DNA from: an uncultured Flavobacterium sp.
GTDB lineage: Bacteria; Bacteroidota; Bacteroidia; Flavobacteriales; Flavobacteriaceae
Assembly: GCF_946479975.1 (NCBI RefSeq)
Contig: NZ_CAMLIX010000176.1
Coordinates: 1-10,761 of the forward strand
Reading direction: 5' to 3'
Length of the DNA: 10,761 nucleotides
Below are positions 1 through 7,448 of this stretch, piece after piece (positions within the stretch are counted from its first letter, which is position 1; each line of letters begins with the position of its first letter). The notes under the pieces are model-generated. The model had not been told where the DNA came from. It ran no database searches and was given only the letters and a program-made list of their open reading frames with translations. The position numbers and the translations under genes are program-made.

Positions 1-7
1 GTGGGAT

Positions 8-193
8 TTACCAATTAAACAGACCACCTGCGTGAATTTGTGCTTTAATTACGTGCCATCCTGTTCCAGTTTCGGCAGTTAATTGTTTTGCAGCAGCCAC
101 AGCTTCAACTGCATTATTAGCCACGATCCCGCGTTGGATGCGTACTCCGTAACTCGCTAAAATTTCTTTTCCTTGATATTCGTGTATGTTCAT
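8..193 (-). CDS. sucC: Succinyl-CoA synthetase beta subunit, N-terminal fragment
   Basis: The ADP-forming beta subunit of succinyl-CoA ligase couples succinyl-CoA cleavage to nucleotide triphosphate synthesis in the TCA cycle, as a cytoplasmic partner of SucD. The ATG at 191-193 opens with [12 protein letters not shown], the signature N-terminus of SucC and the start of its ATP-grasp fold, and the frame runs to the conserved KAQIHAGG. In the family this is followed by RGKGGGVK or similar. Here the frame instead reads LFNW and stops at 8-10. The match therefore ends at about position 22, after roughly 57 of the family's usual 390-400 residues. The last 21 bases are unlike sucC in any frame. 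This could be an insertion, a rearrangement or a faulty contig end; one side alone cannot decide. An upstream extension to 253 is rejected because the promoter's -7 box lies inside it. It is divergent from gltB. The identity is firm; the truncation is a direct observation. Confidence 0.9.
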   Translation of the reverse strand: MNIHEYQGKEILASYGVRIQRGIVANNAVEAVAAAKQLTAETGTGWHVIKAQIHAGGLFNW

Positions 194-241
194 AATATAG
201 AATTTGTCTGGTCCTGAATTTATTTCAGAATAAAAGTGCGA

Positions 242-249
242 CAAAAGTA
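242..249 (-). promoter_or_regulatory. Putative sucC promoter, -7 element
   Basis: On the minus strand this reads TACTTTTG, a full match to the Bacteroidota -7 consensus TAnnTTTG. It would give a leader of about 40 bases before the sucC ATG. No TTG at the usual 17-23 base spacing is visible upstream (the nearest lies too close), so the -33 part is weak. Confidence 0.5.
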
Positions 250-583
250 ACAAAATACAACTTAATAGTAAAATCTTTTTTGAATTAATAACTGCATCTT
301 AAATGATTCATTGGCTATTTAAATTCAAAGAAAAAAAATCATTAAACAATTGTATCTAAAAAGTTAACACAAAATCGCTAAAACGTTTGAGATTTAACAA
401 AAACTTCACTGTTATCAATACCTTAAGGACGATTTTTCTTAATATATTTTAATCGTAATTATGATTTTGACAATTCGCAATGGTTTATCTGATAATTTTA
501 TCATTTAAGAACCCTTTTTCTAATATAACAGCAAAAATGAAAGCAAATATATAAATTCACTACATTATGTTTAACGAAATCTT
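250..583. other. AT-rich divergent spacer without a gene
   Basis: This is the spacer between the divergent sucC and gltB genes. I see no credible reading frame, RNA gene or terminator. It is strongly AT-rich, with only small imperfect palindromes (for example GATAA-TT-TTATC near 491-502 and AATGA-T-TCATT near 302-312). It probably carries regulatory sites for either gene, but none can be named from the sequence. Confidence 0.6.
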
Positions 584-591
584 TATTTTTG
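584..591 (+). promoter_or_regulatory. Putative gltB promoter, -7 element
   Basis: TATTTTTG fits TAnnTTTG and ends 17 bases before the ATG at 609. No clear TTG lies at the expected -33 distance, so the upstream half is degenerate. If used, transcription would start near 597, leaving a leader of only about 10-15 bases and placing the in-frame ATG at 567 outside the transcript. Confidence 0.5.
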
Positions 592-608
592 TAGAAAAAA
601 TATCAAGA

Positions 609-3600
609 ATGAGAGTTAAAGAACAAGGGCTTTATCTGCCTGAATTTGAACACGACAATTGTGGTGCAGGATTTATTTGTAATTTGAATGGTATTAAGTC
701 AAATGATATCATTCACAAAGCATTAGACATCTTAATTAAATTAGAACATCGTGGTGCCGTTAGTTCTGATGGAAGAACTGGTGACGGAGCCGGAATTTTA
801 TTCGACATTCCTCATGATTTTTTTAAGAAAGTTTGTGACTTTGAAATCCCTGAAGCGCGTGAATATGCAGTAGGAATGGTTTTTTTACCAAAAAGCAAAA
901 ACCAAGTTTCTTTTTGTATTAATGCATTTGAGGCTACTATTAAAGACCAGAACTTAAAAGTTTTAGGTTGGAGAGATGTGCCAGTTGACGTTGAAAATCT
1001 AGGTGAAATTGCCGCAGAAAAAGAACCAACAGTTAAACAAGTTTTCGTTTCTAAAAACGGTCAGGATTTAACTGAAAATGAATTTAATGCAAAACTTTTT
1101 GCAGCTAGAAAAATCGCAGAACATGCCGTAAGAGGATCTAAAACCTCAGAAAGCCATATGTTTTATTTTACTAGTTTATCGACAACTACTATTATATATA
1201 AAGGTTTATTGATGCCGGAAGACATCAGCCGTTATTATATTGATTTGAAAGATCCGGACTTGGTGACGCGTTTAGCGCTTGTACACCAACGTTTCTCTAC
1301 TAATACATTCCCATCTTGGGACTTAGCGCAGCCGTTTAGATACATGTGTCATAATGGTGAGATCAATACACTTCGTGGAAATGTAAGCCGTATGCGTGCT
1401 CGTGAAGAGCTTATGGAAAGCAAAGTTTTTGGCGATGATATCAAAAAATTATTCCCAATTATCTTAGAAGGAAAATCAGATTCTGCTTCTATGGATATGG
1501 TGGTTGAACTTTTATTAATGACGGGTCGTTCACTTCCTGAGGCAATGATGATGGTAGTTCCTGAAGCTTGGGAAAAACACCAGACAATGTCTCCTGAAAA
1601 GAAAGCTTTCTACGAGTTCAACGCGTGTATCATGGAACCTTGGGATGGCCCTGCTTCTATTCCGTTTACAGATGGAAATGTAATTGGTGCATTACTAGAT
1701 AGAAACGGACTTCGTCCTTCTCGTTATACTTTAACGCATAGTGGTTTCGTAATTATGTCATCTGAAATTGGTGTATTAGACATCGATCCAGAAGATGTAA
1801 TTCAGCACGGTCGTTTAGAGCCAGGAAAAATGTTCTTGGTTGATATGAACGAAGGTCGTATCATCGAAGACGAGGAAGTTAAGAAAGCGATAGTTACAAA
1901 ACGTCCGTACCAAAAATGGATTGACGAAAACTTATTGCCGTTAGCTAATATTCCATATACAAACAACGCAACTCCTGTTGAAAAATTAGATTTCTTAACA
2001 AGACAAAAATTGTTTGGCTATACTATTGAGGATTTAAAAACAATCATCAACCCAATGGGAGGTCAAGGAGCTGAAGCCATCAGTTCTATGGGTAACGATA
2101 CGCCTTTGGCAGTGTTGTCAGACCAACCACAATTGTTATACAACTATTTCAAACAATTATTTGCTCAGGTAACGAATCCGCCTTTGGATGGTATTCGTGA
2201 GGAAATCATTACTGATATCAGTTTAGCGATTGGAGGAGATTTCAATATTTTCGAAATCGAATCAAAACAATGTAAAAAACTAAAAATCCAAAATCCAGTT
2301 GTTTCTAATGAGGATTTGGATAAAATCAGAAATATCGATCACGCAGATTTCAAATCGGCTACCATTTCTACTTTATATAAAATAGAAAAAGGAGTTAACG
2401 GTTTAGAAAGAGCACTTGAAAAATGTGTTCAGGCTACTTTTAAAGCAGTTGAAGAAGGATGCAACATCATTATCTTATCTGATAGAGGTGTTAGTGAAGA
2501 ATTGGCTCCAATCCCAATGTTATTGGCTTGTTCTTACATTCACCACTCTTTGAACATTTTACAAGTTCGTTCTAAATTCGGAATCATAATCGAATCTGCA
2601 GAACCTAGAGAACCTCATCATTTTGCTTTATTATTTGGATACGGTGCAAGTGCAATCAATCCTTATATGGTAAACGAAATTATTTACGATCAGGTGGCGC
2701 AAGGTTTCATTACTGGAGTAAAAGCTGATTATGCTGTAATGAATTACAACAAAGCGATTGCAAAAGGAATCGTAAAAATCATGAACAAAATTGGTATCTC
2801 TACTTTACATTCGTATAGAGCTGCTCAGATTTTCGAGATTTTAGGATTAAACAAAACATTTACCTCTAAATATTTCCCTTACACGCCTTCAAGAATTGAA
2901 GGAATTGGTTTGATGGAAGTTGAAAAAGAAGTAAAAAAACGTTTCCAAAAAGCTTTCCCAAATTCAAAAATTGCAAACTTGCTTTCTCTTGAAATTGGAG
3001 GTATTTACAGATGGAGACGTGGCGGTGAAAAACACATGTTTAACCCAACCACTATTTCTAAATTACAACAAGCGGTTCGTTTAAACAGCCCAGAAAGTTA
3101 TAAAGAATACTCTAACGCCGTAAACGAGCAAAGCTCTAACTTAATGACGATTAGAGGTTTATTTGAATTCAACAATTTAGATCCAATTTCTATTGATGAA
3201 GTAGAACCTTGGACAGAAATTGTGAAGAAATTCAAAACTGGAGCAATGTCTTACGGATCTATTTCGCGAGAAGCGCATGAGAATCTGGCAATTGCAATGA
3301 ACAGAATCGGTGGAAAAAGTAACTCTGGAGAAGGTGGAGAAGATCCAAAACGTTTCCAGAAAGAAATTAACGGAGATTCTAGAAACTCTGCAATCAAACA
3401 AGTGGCTTCAGGACGTTTTGGTGTTTCAATCAACTATTTGACAAACGCTAAAGAAATCCAAATTAAAATGGCTCAGGGAGCAAAACCTGGAGAAGGTGGT
3501 CAGTTACCTGGAGAAAAAGTAGTGCCGTGGATTGCCGAAACCAGAAACTCTACGCCTTATGTAGGTTTGATTTCGCCTCCGCCTCACCACGATATTTACT

Positions 3601-5126
3601 CTATTGAGGATTTATCTCAATTGATTTATGATTTGAAAAACGCAAATCGTGAAGCGCGTGTAAACGTAAAATTAGTTTCTGAAGTTGGAGTTGGAACCAT
3701 TGCTGCCGGTGTTGCCAAAGCAAAAGCAGATGTTATCTTAATTTCAGGTTATGATGGAGGAACGGGTGCTGCACCATTAACTTCATTACAACACACGGGT
3801 ATTCCGTGGGAACTTGGTTTAGCGGAAGCACAACAAACTTTAATCTTGAACGACTTAAGAAGCCGTGTTGTTTTAGAGTGTGACGGACAGTTGAAAACTG
3901 GTCGTGACGTGGCGATCGCTGCTTTATTAGGTGCAGAAGAATTCGGATTTGCTACGGCTCCGCTTGTAGCTTCTGGATGTATCATGATGAGAGCTTGTCA
4001 CTTAAATACTTGTCCGGTTGGTATTGCGACTCAGGATCCTGAATTGAGAAAAAATTTCAAAGGAACACCAGAGCACGTAATCAACTTCATGTATTTTATT
4101 GCTGAGGAGTTGAGAGAAATCATGGCTCAGTTAGGTTTCAGAACTTTAAAAGAAATGGTTGGTCAGTCACAAAAATTAAATGTGAACAAAGCGATCAAAC
4201 ATTATAAAGCAAATGGTTTAGACTTATCGACTATTCTATACAAACCGGAAAAAGCGAAACATGTACCAATTCACAATACAACAGAACAAGATCACCAACT
4301 TGAAAATGTATTGGATTTTGACATCATCAAAGAAGCGATTCCGTCTATCTATAGAAAAGAGAAAACAAGAGTAACTTTTAAAATTAAAAATACAGACCGT
4401 TCTGTAGGTGCGATTTTGAGTAACGAAATCTCAAAAATTTATGGCGCACAAGGATTACCTGATGACACTATTTTAGTTGATTTTGAAGGTTCTGCTGGAC
4501 AAAGTTTTGGTGCTTTTGCAACAAACGGATTGTCGTTTAAAATTCACGGAAACTGTAATGATTATTTAGGGAAAGGATTGTCTGGAGGAAAATTAATTGT
4601 AAAAGTACCTCCTACTGCGACTTTCAAACCTGAAGACAACATCATTATCGGAAACGTTGCCCTTTACGGAGCTATTACCGGAGAGGCTTATATTAATGGT
4701 ATCGCAGGAGAACGTTTCTGTGTGAGAAACTCTGGAGCAACAGCAGTTGTAGAAGGAATTGGAGATCACGGATGCGAGTACATGACAGGTGGTACAGTGG
4801 TAGTTTTAGGAAAAACAGGAAGAAACTTCGCAGCTGGTATGAGCGGCGGTGTGGCTTATGTTTACGATCCGAACAAAAAATTCGACGCAACAGTTTGTAA
4901 CATGGAAATGGTTGCATTCGATGAGCTGGAAGAAGAGGACGTTACGAAACTAAGAAAACTGATCAAAAACCATTCGTTGTACACGAGCAGTCCATTAGCA
5001 AAAAGAATTTTAGCAGACTGGGAAAATCAACAACAGCACTTCGTAAAAGTAATGCCAACTGATTACAAGAAAGCATTAAAAAGAATTGCAGAAGAAAAAC
5101 AAATAGAAGAATTAATAGCGGGATAA
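609..5126 (+). CDS. gltB: Glutamate synthase (NADPH) large (alpha) subunit
   Basis: GltB hydrolyses glutamine and channels the ammonia to 2-oxoglutarate, giving glutamate in the GS-GOGAT route, with electrons from GltD. From the ATG at 609 the product has 1505 residues, normal for the family. Cys18 in the HDNCGAGF motif is the predicted N-terminal nucleophile of the class II amidotransferase domain, exposed after removal of a 17-residue propeptide. The domain includes R228 in [10 protein letters not shown] and N249-G250 of [12 protein letters not shown]. The central domain starts near 450 and carries [15 protein letters not shown] near 666. The FMN/synthase domain runs from about 860 (GAMSYGSIS near 878; [12 protein letters not shown] at 1046-1057). 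Cys1124, Cys1130 and Cys1135 (spacing 6 and 5, in CHLNTCPVG) should bind the 3Fe-4S cluster. A C-terminal GXGXG beta-helix starts near 1348. The upstream in-frame ATG at 567 is rejected: the -7 box lies after it, and the 14 extra residues lie ahead of the usual start of flavobacterial homologues. Confidence 0.97.
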   Translation: MRVKEQGLYLPEFEHDNCGAGFICNLNGIKSNDIIHKALDILIKLEHRGAVSSDGRTGDGAGILFDIPHDFFKKVCDFEIPEAREYAVGMVFLPKSKNQVSFCINAFEATIKDQNLKVLGWRDVPVDVENLGEIAAEKEPTVKQVFVSKNGQDLTENEFNAKLFAARKIAEHAVRGSKTSESHMFYFTSLSTTTIIYKGLLMPEDISRYYIDLKDPDLVTRLALVHQRFSTNTFPSWDLAQPFRYMCHNGEINTLRGNVSRMRAREELMESKVFGDDIKKLFPIILEGKSDSASMDMVVELLLMTGRSLPEAMMMVVPEAWEKHQTMSPEKKAFYEFNACIMEPWDGPASIPFTDGNVIGALLDRNGLRPSRYTLTHSGFVIMSSEIGVLDIDPEDVIQHGRLEPGKMFLVDMNEGRIIEDEEVKKAIVTKRPYQKWIDENLLPLANIPYTNNATPVEKLDFLTRQKLFGYTIEDLKTIINPMGGQGAEAISSMGNDTPLAVLSDQPQLLYNYFKQLFAQVTNPPLDGIREEIITDISLAIGGDFNIFEIESKQCKKLKIQNPVVSNEDLDKIRNIDHADFKSATISTLYKIEKGVNGLERALEKCVQATFKAVEEGCNIIILSDRGVSEELAPIPMLLACSYIHHSLNILQVRSKFGIIIESAEPREPHHFALLFGYGASAINPYMVNEIIYDQVAQGFITGVKADYAVMNYNKAIAKGIVKIMNKIGISTLHSYRAAQIFEILGLNKTFTSKYFPYTPSRIEGIGLMEVEKEVKKRFQKAFPNSKIANLLSLEIGGIYRWRRGGEKHMFNPTTISKLQQAVRLNSPESYKEYSNAVNEQSSNLMTIRGLFEFNNLDPISIDEVEPWTEIVKKFKTGAMSYGSISREAHENLAIAMNRIGGKSNSGEGGEDPKRFQKEINGDSRNSAIKQVASGRFGVSINYLTNAKEIQIKMAQGAKPGEGGQLPGEKVVPWIAETRNSTPYVGLISPPPHHDIYSIEDLSQLIYDLKNANREARVNVKLVSEVGVGTIAAGVAKAKADVILISGYDGGTGAAPLTSLQHTGIPWELGLAEAQQTLILNDLRSRVVLECDGQLKTGRDVAIAALLGAEEFGFATAPLVASGCIMMRACHLNTCPVGIATQDPELRKNFKGTPEHVINFMYFIAEELREIMAQLGFRTLKEMVGQSQKLNVNKAIKHYKANGLDLSTILYKPEKAKHVPIHNTTEQDHQLENVLDFDIIKEAIPSIYRKEKTRVTFKIKNTDRSVGAILSNEISKIYGAQGLPDDTILVDFEGSAGQSFGAFATNGLSFKIHGNCNDYLGKGLSGGKLIVKVPPTATFKPEDNIIIGNVALYGAITGEAYINGIAGERFCVRNSGATAVVEGIGDHGCEYMTGGTVVVLGKTGRNFAAGMSGGVAYVYDPNKKFDATVCNMEMVAFDELEEEDVTKLRKLIKNHSLYTSSPLAKRILADWENQQQHFVKVMPTDYKKALKRIAEEKQIEELIAG

Positions 5127-5164
5127 ATGATTTTAGATTTTAGAGTTCAGATTTTATATTGAAC

Positions 5165-5236
5165 TTAACCTCAAAGCTTTGCAAACTTAAAAACTCTCAA
5201 AGAATATTAAAAAAGCTTTGCGCTCTTTGCGGTTAA
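5165..5236. repeat. Imperfect inverted repeat in the gltB-gltD spacer
   Basis: Left arm TTAACCTCAAAG (5165-5176) pairs with right arm CTTTGCGGTTAA (5225-5236) with one mismatch. The 10-mer AAAGCTTTGC occurs twice in direct orientation, at 5173-5182 and 5212-5221. From memory, the CTTTGCGGTTAA-type element is a common intergenic sequence in Flavobacterium; its copy number here cannot be judged. It could fold in the gltBD transcript, but there is no T-tract after the right arm, so it is not a normal terminator. Confidence 0.6.
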
Positions 5237-5240
5237 AAAA

Positions 5241-5270
5241 TTGGAATTTGGGATTTTAAAATTGGAATTT
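5241..5270. repeat. Short direct repeat TTGGAATTT ahead of gltD
   Basis: TTGGAATTT appears at 5241-5249 and again at 5262-5270, separated by 12 bases. It is a low-complexity tandem-like remnant typical of decayed intergenic repeats. No -7 promoter box is seen in this spacer, which supports co-transcription of gltD with gltB. Confidence 0.5.
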
Positions 5271-5296
5271 AATCATTTACATTTAATAAAAATGTC

Positions 5297-6751
5297 ATGG
5301 GTAAAATAGGCGGATTTAAAGAATATAACAGAGCCGACGAAAGTAATTTGGCAGTTGCAGAACGTGTTTCCAACTACAATGAATTTACGATTCCGTTAGC
5401 AAAAGATAAAATAAAAGAACAAGGTTCAAGATGTATGGATTGTGGTATTCCTTTTTGCCACAGTAGTTGTCCGTTAGGAAATTTAATTCCTGATTTCAAC
5501 GACATGGTACATCAGGAAGAATGGGAAAGCGCTCTGAAGATTTTACAATCTACAAACAACTTCCCAGAATTTACAGGTCGCTTATGCCCTGCTCCATGTG
5601 AGAAATCATGTGTATTAGGAATCATCAAAGATCCTGTAGCCATCGAAAACATCGAGAAAAACATCGTTGAAAGAGGTTTTGCTGAAGGATGGATTAAACC
5701 ACAAATACCTTTAACAAGAACCGGAAAAACAGTTGCGGTTATTGGTTCTGGTCCTGCGGGACTTGCAGCTGCTCAGCAATTAAACAGAGCGGGGCACACT
5801 GTTACTGTTTTTGAAAGAGACAATGCAATTGGAGGTTTATTACGCTACGGAATTCCAAATTTCAAATTAGAAAAGGGAATTATCGACCGTCGTGTAGTAG
5901 TTCTTGAAGCAGAAGGAATCACTTTTAAAACGAATGTAAATGTTGGAGTTAATTTCAGTGTTGAAGAATTAAACCAATTCGATTCTATCGTTTTATGCGG
6001 AGGAGCAACTGAAAGAAGAAGCTTGCCAACTAAAGGAATCGAAAGCAAAGGTGTTGTTCAAGCAATGGATTTCTTAACGCAGCAAACTAAAGTTTTATTC
6101 GGAGAATCTATTCCAGAACAAGTTAAAGCTACTGGTAAAGATGTAATCGTTATTGGTGGTGGAGATACGGGTTCTGACTGTATTGGAACTTCTAACAGAC
6201 AAGGTGCTAAATCGGTAACTAACTTTGAGATTTTACCAAAACCTCCAGTTGGAAGAAGCGAATCAACTCCATGGCCTTTCTGGCCTTTGCAGTTGAAAAC
6301 ATCTTCTTCTCACGAAGAAGGCTGCGACAGAAACTGGTTGATCAATACTAAAGAATTTATCGCAAATAGTAAGGGTGAATTAACTGGATTAAAAACGGTT
6401 GAAGTACAATGGAAAATGACTCCAGGTCAAAGACCAGAATTAATCGAAAAAGAAGGTTCTGAGAAAATCTGGCCTTGCGACTTAGCATTATTAGCTCTTG
6501 GTTTTACAGGTCCAGAGAAAACGTTAAGCGAGCAGTTGGGTATCGAAACTGATATGAGAAGCAATTATAAAGCGCATAACTATCAGACAAACGTTCCTCA
6601 CATTTTCACTGCTGGTGATATGAGAAGAGGACAATCATTAATCGTGTGGGCTATTTCAGAAGGTCGCGAAGCAGCAAGAGAAGTAGATTTATTCCTAATG
6701 GGATCTACAAACTTGCCTACTAAAGGAAAAGGAGATCTTCCTAGCCTATAA
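5297..6751 (+). CDS. gltD: Glutamate synthase (NADPH) small (beta) subunit
   Basis: GltD takes electrons from NADPH through FAD and passes them by Fe-S clusters to GltB. The 484-residue product matches the usual length of about 470-490. The N-terminal Fe-S region has Cys46, Cys49, Cys54 and Cys58 (CMDCGIPFCHSSC), then Cys97, Cys101 and Cys105 (CPAPCEKSC). An FAD-binding dinucleotide fold follows with GSGPAG at 150-155 and GGLLRYGIP shortly after. A second fold for NADPH has GGGDTG at 287-292. The C-terminal TAGDMRRGQSLIVWAISEGR is the conserved FAD-contact segment of this family. The start MGKIGGFKEYNR is the normal GltD N-terminus; another ATG five bases upstream is out of frame. It lies 170 bases after gltB, and a terminator follows, so gltBD is probably a two-gene operon. 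Confidence 0.97.
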   Translation: MGKIGGFKEYNRADESNLAVAERVSNYNEFTIPLAKDKIKEQGSRCMDCGIPFCHSSCPLGNLIPDFNDMVHQEEWESALKILQSTNNFPEFTGRLCPAPCEKSCVLGIIKDPVAIENIEKNIVERGFAEGWIKPQIPLTRTGKTVAVIGSGPAGLAAAQQLNRAGHTVTVFERDNAIGGLLRYGIPNFKLEKGIIDRRVVVLEAEGITFKTNVNVGVNFSVEELNQFDSIVLCGGATERRSLPTKGIESKGVVQAMDFLTQQTKVLFGESIPEQVKATGKDVIVIGGGDTGSDCIGTSNRQGAKSVTNFEILPKPPVGRSESTPWPFWPLQLKTSSSHEEGCDRNWLINTKEFIANSKGELTGLKTVEVQWKMTPGQRPELIEKEGSEKIWPCDLALLALGFTGPEKTLSEQLGIETDMRSNYKAHNYQTNVPHIFTAGDMRRGQSLIVWAISEGREAAREVDLFLMGSTNLPTKGKGDLPSL

Positions 6752-6835
6752 TTTTTAAGGTTCTAAGGAACTGAGTTTTTCTTACTATAACTTTAAAGAT
6801 TAAAACTTTAATCCAACAAACAACATAACTACTGC

Positions 6836-6872
6836 AAACCCTTGAATTTACATTCAGGGGTTTTGTTTTTTT
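6836..6872 (+). terminator. Rho-independent terminator of gltBD
   Basis: AAACCCTTGAA (6836-6846) pairs with TTCAGGGGTTT (6853-6863), 11 pairs with one G-T wobble and a six-base loop. It runs into a T-rich tract to about 6872. It lies 84 bases after the gltD stop. Confidence 0.85.
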
Positions 6873-6900
6873 GCCACTGATTTCACAGATTAAATGGATT
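6872..6900 (-). repeat. Degenerate repeat A, left copy (inverted relative to 7181)
   Basis: The reverse complement of these 29 bases matches 7181-7209 at 25 of 29 positions, sharing AATCCATTT, ATCTGT and GTGGCA. It starts directly after the terminator's T-tract. It looks like a decayed member of a dispersed non-coding family; no coding capacity is seen. Confidence 0.65.
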
Positions 6901-6906
6901 TTTTTG

Positions 6907-6940
6907 TTTGCCACGAATTTCACTAATTTTCACTAATTTT
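6907..6940 (-). repeat. Degenerate repeat B, left copy (inverted relative to 7234)
   Basis: On the minus strand this contains the tandem unit AAAATTAGTG twice, then AAATTCGTGGCAAA. The same arrangement is found at 7234-7265 on the plus strand, including the shared 17-mer GTGAAATTCGTGGCAAA, with one base fewer in the middle unit. Confidence 0.65.
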
Positions 6941-6972
6941 TATTTTTTGTACGACTTCTTTATCAAACATAG

Positions 6973-6992
6973 CCCAAGGTTTTAACCTTGGG
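6973..6992. repeat. REP-like palindrome 1
   Basis: CCCAAGGTT (6973-6981), a two-base TT loop, then AACCTTGGG (6984-6992): a perfect 9-pair hairpin without a T-tract. It shares its framework with the palindrome at 7043-7062. Such hairpins can be substrates of IS200/IS605-related TnpA-REP (RAYT) transposases, but no such gene lies in the window, so that link is inference. Confidence 0.7.
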
Positions 6993-7042
6993 GACACAAT
7001 ATAAATCCTCAAAGATAATCAGCGATGCGCAACAATATGTTT

Positions 7043-7062
7043 CCCACGGTTGAAACCGTGGG
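7043..7062. repeat. REP-like palindrome 2
   Basis: CCCACGGTT (7043-7051), GA loop, AACCGTGGG (7054-7062): a perfect 9-pair hairpin 50 bases after palindrome 1. The fifth pair is C-G here and A-T in the first copy, a paired change that keeps the stem. That suggests the structure itself is selected or required for spread. Confidence 0.7.
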
Positions 7063-7136
7063 ATATGTTTTACAATGATTGCGAAAGTTTAAAATTATTT
7101 ATGCGTCCCAATATAAATTAGAGAAATTCGTGAATT

Positions 7137-7164
7137 GCTTCGCCTGTTCGCTATCGCTCGGGTC
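7137..7164. repeat. GC-rich intergenic insert
   Basis: A GC-rich 28-base block (TTCGCTATCGCTCGGGTC at its right end) in otherwise AT-rich DNA. It separates a repeat-B-like GAAATTCGTGAATT (7123-7136) from GTGGCGG (7165-7171), as if it had interrupted a B-type unit. I recall similar blocks in Flavobacterium spacers, but copy number cannot be checked here. Confidence 0.45.
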
Positions 7165-7180
7165 GTGGCGGAAAAAAAAT

Positions 7181-7209
7181 AATCCATTTTATCTGTATAA
7201 TCTGTGGCA
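7181..7209 (+). repeat. Degenerate repeat A, right copy
   Basis: Matches the reverse complement of 6872-6900 at 25 of 29 positions. The order along the plus strand is A, B, A', B', with A' and B' both reversed. The pair is therefore not a simple nested inverted duplication. Confidence 0.65.
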
Positions 7210-7233
7210 TAAAATTATTTTCATCAGCATTCA

Positions 7234-7265
7234 TAATTAGTGTAATTTGTGAAATTCGTGGCAAA
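7234..7265 (+). repeat. Degenerate repeat B, right copy
   Basis: Carries TAATTAGTG and TAATTTGTG units followed by AAATTCGTGGCAAA, the reverse-complement counterpart of 6907-6940. A 75-codon open frame starting at 7249 (75 codons) is made of this repeat and flanking debris and is not regarded as a gene. Confidence 0.65.
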
Positions 7266-7291
7266 AAAACTTAGTATCTTAGCAACTCAGT

Positions 7292-7305
7292 CCCGAAGCT
7301 TCGGG
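7292..7305. repeat. Perfect 14-base palindrome CCCGAAGCTTCGGG
   Basis: A self-complementary GC-rich 14-mer within an AT-rich stretch of TTAGTATCTTAGCAACTCAG type. It has no T-tract and no neighbouring gene end, so a terminator role is unlikely. It fits a small mobile-type palindrome, in keeping with the other repeats in this spacer. Confidence 0.6.
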
Positions 7306-7400
7306 CTAGCATCTAAAGAAGAGTTACAAAATCTCAAAAACAAGAACTTTTTGTTTAAAAACAAACAATTTGTTATAATTTGTTATTTTTCTACAATTTA

Positions 7401-7431
7401 TTTGCTGATACACAAAAGAGTAATAACTTTG
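7401..7431 (+). promoter_or_regulatory. lysA promoter, Bacteroidota type
   Basis: TTTG at 7401-7404, a 19-base spacer, then TAACTTTG at 7424-7431 (consensus TAnnTTTG). Both elements and the spacing fit the Bacteroidota primary sigma factor. Predicted transcription starts near 7437, about a dozen bases before the lysA ATG, so the leader is very short. Confidence 0.75.
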
Positions 7432-7448
7432 CTCAAAATAATTTTAAA

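Noticed and set aside
567..608. Upstream ATG giving a 14-residue longer GltB
   Set aside because: The -7 box lies downstream of it, and the 14 extra residues lie ahead of the usual start of flavobacterial homologues.
3177..3985. Minus-strand open frames opposite gltB
   Set aside because: They are antisense shadows of a highly conserved coding region and show no recognisable domain.
6741..6923. Minus-strand 60-codon frame after gltD
   Set aside because: It covers the terminator and repeats A and B and has no protein-like character.
6872..7310. CRISPR array or insertion sequence in the gltD-lysA spacer
   Set aside because: The repeats are few, degenerate, mixed in orientation and irregularly spaced, and no transposase or cas gene is present.
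7380..7448. TTG-initiated N-terminal extension of lysA
   Set aside because: It contains the promoter elements at 7401-7431, and the enzyme family starts at about the MQAKDLLQLADQFG position.
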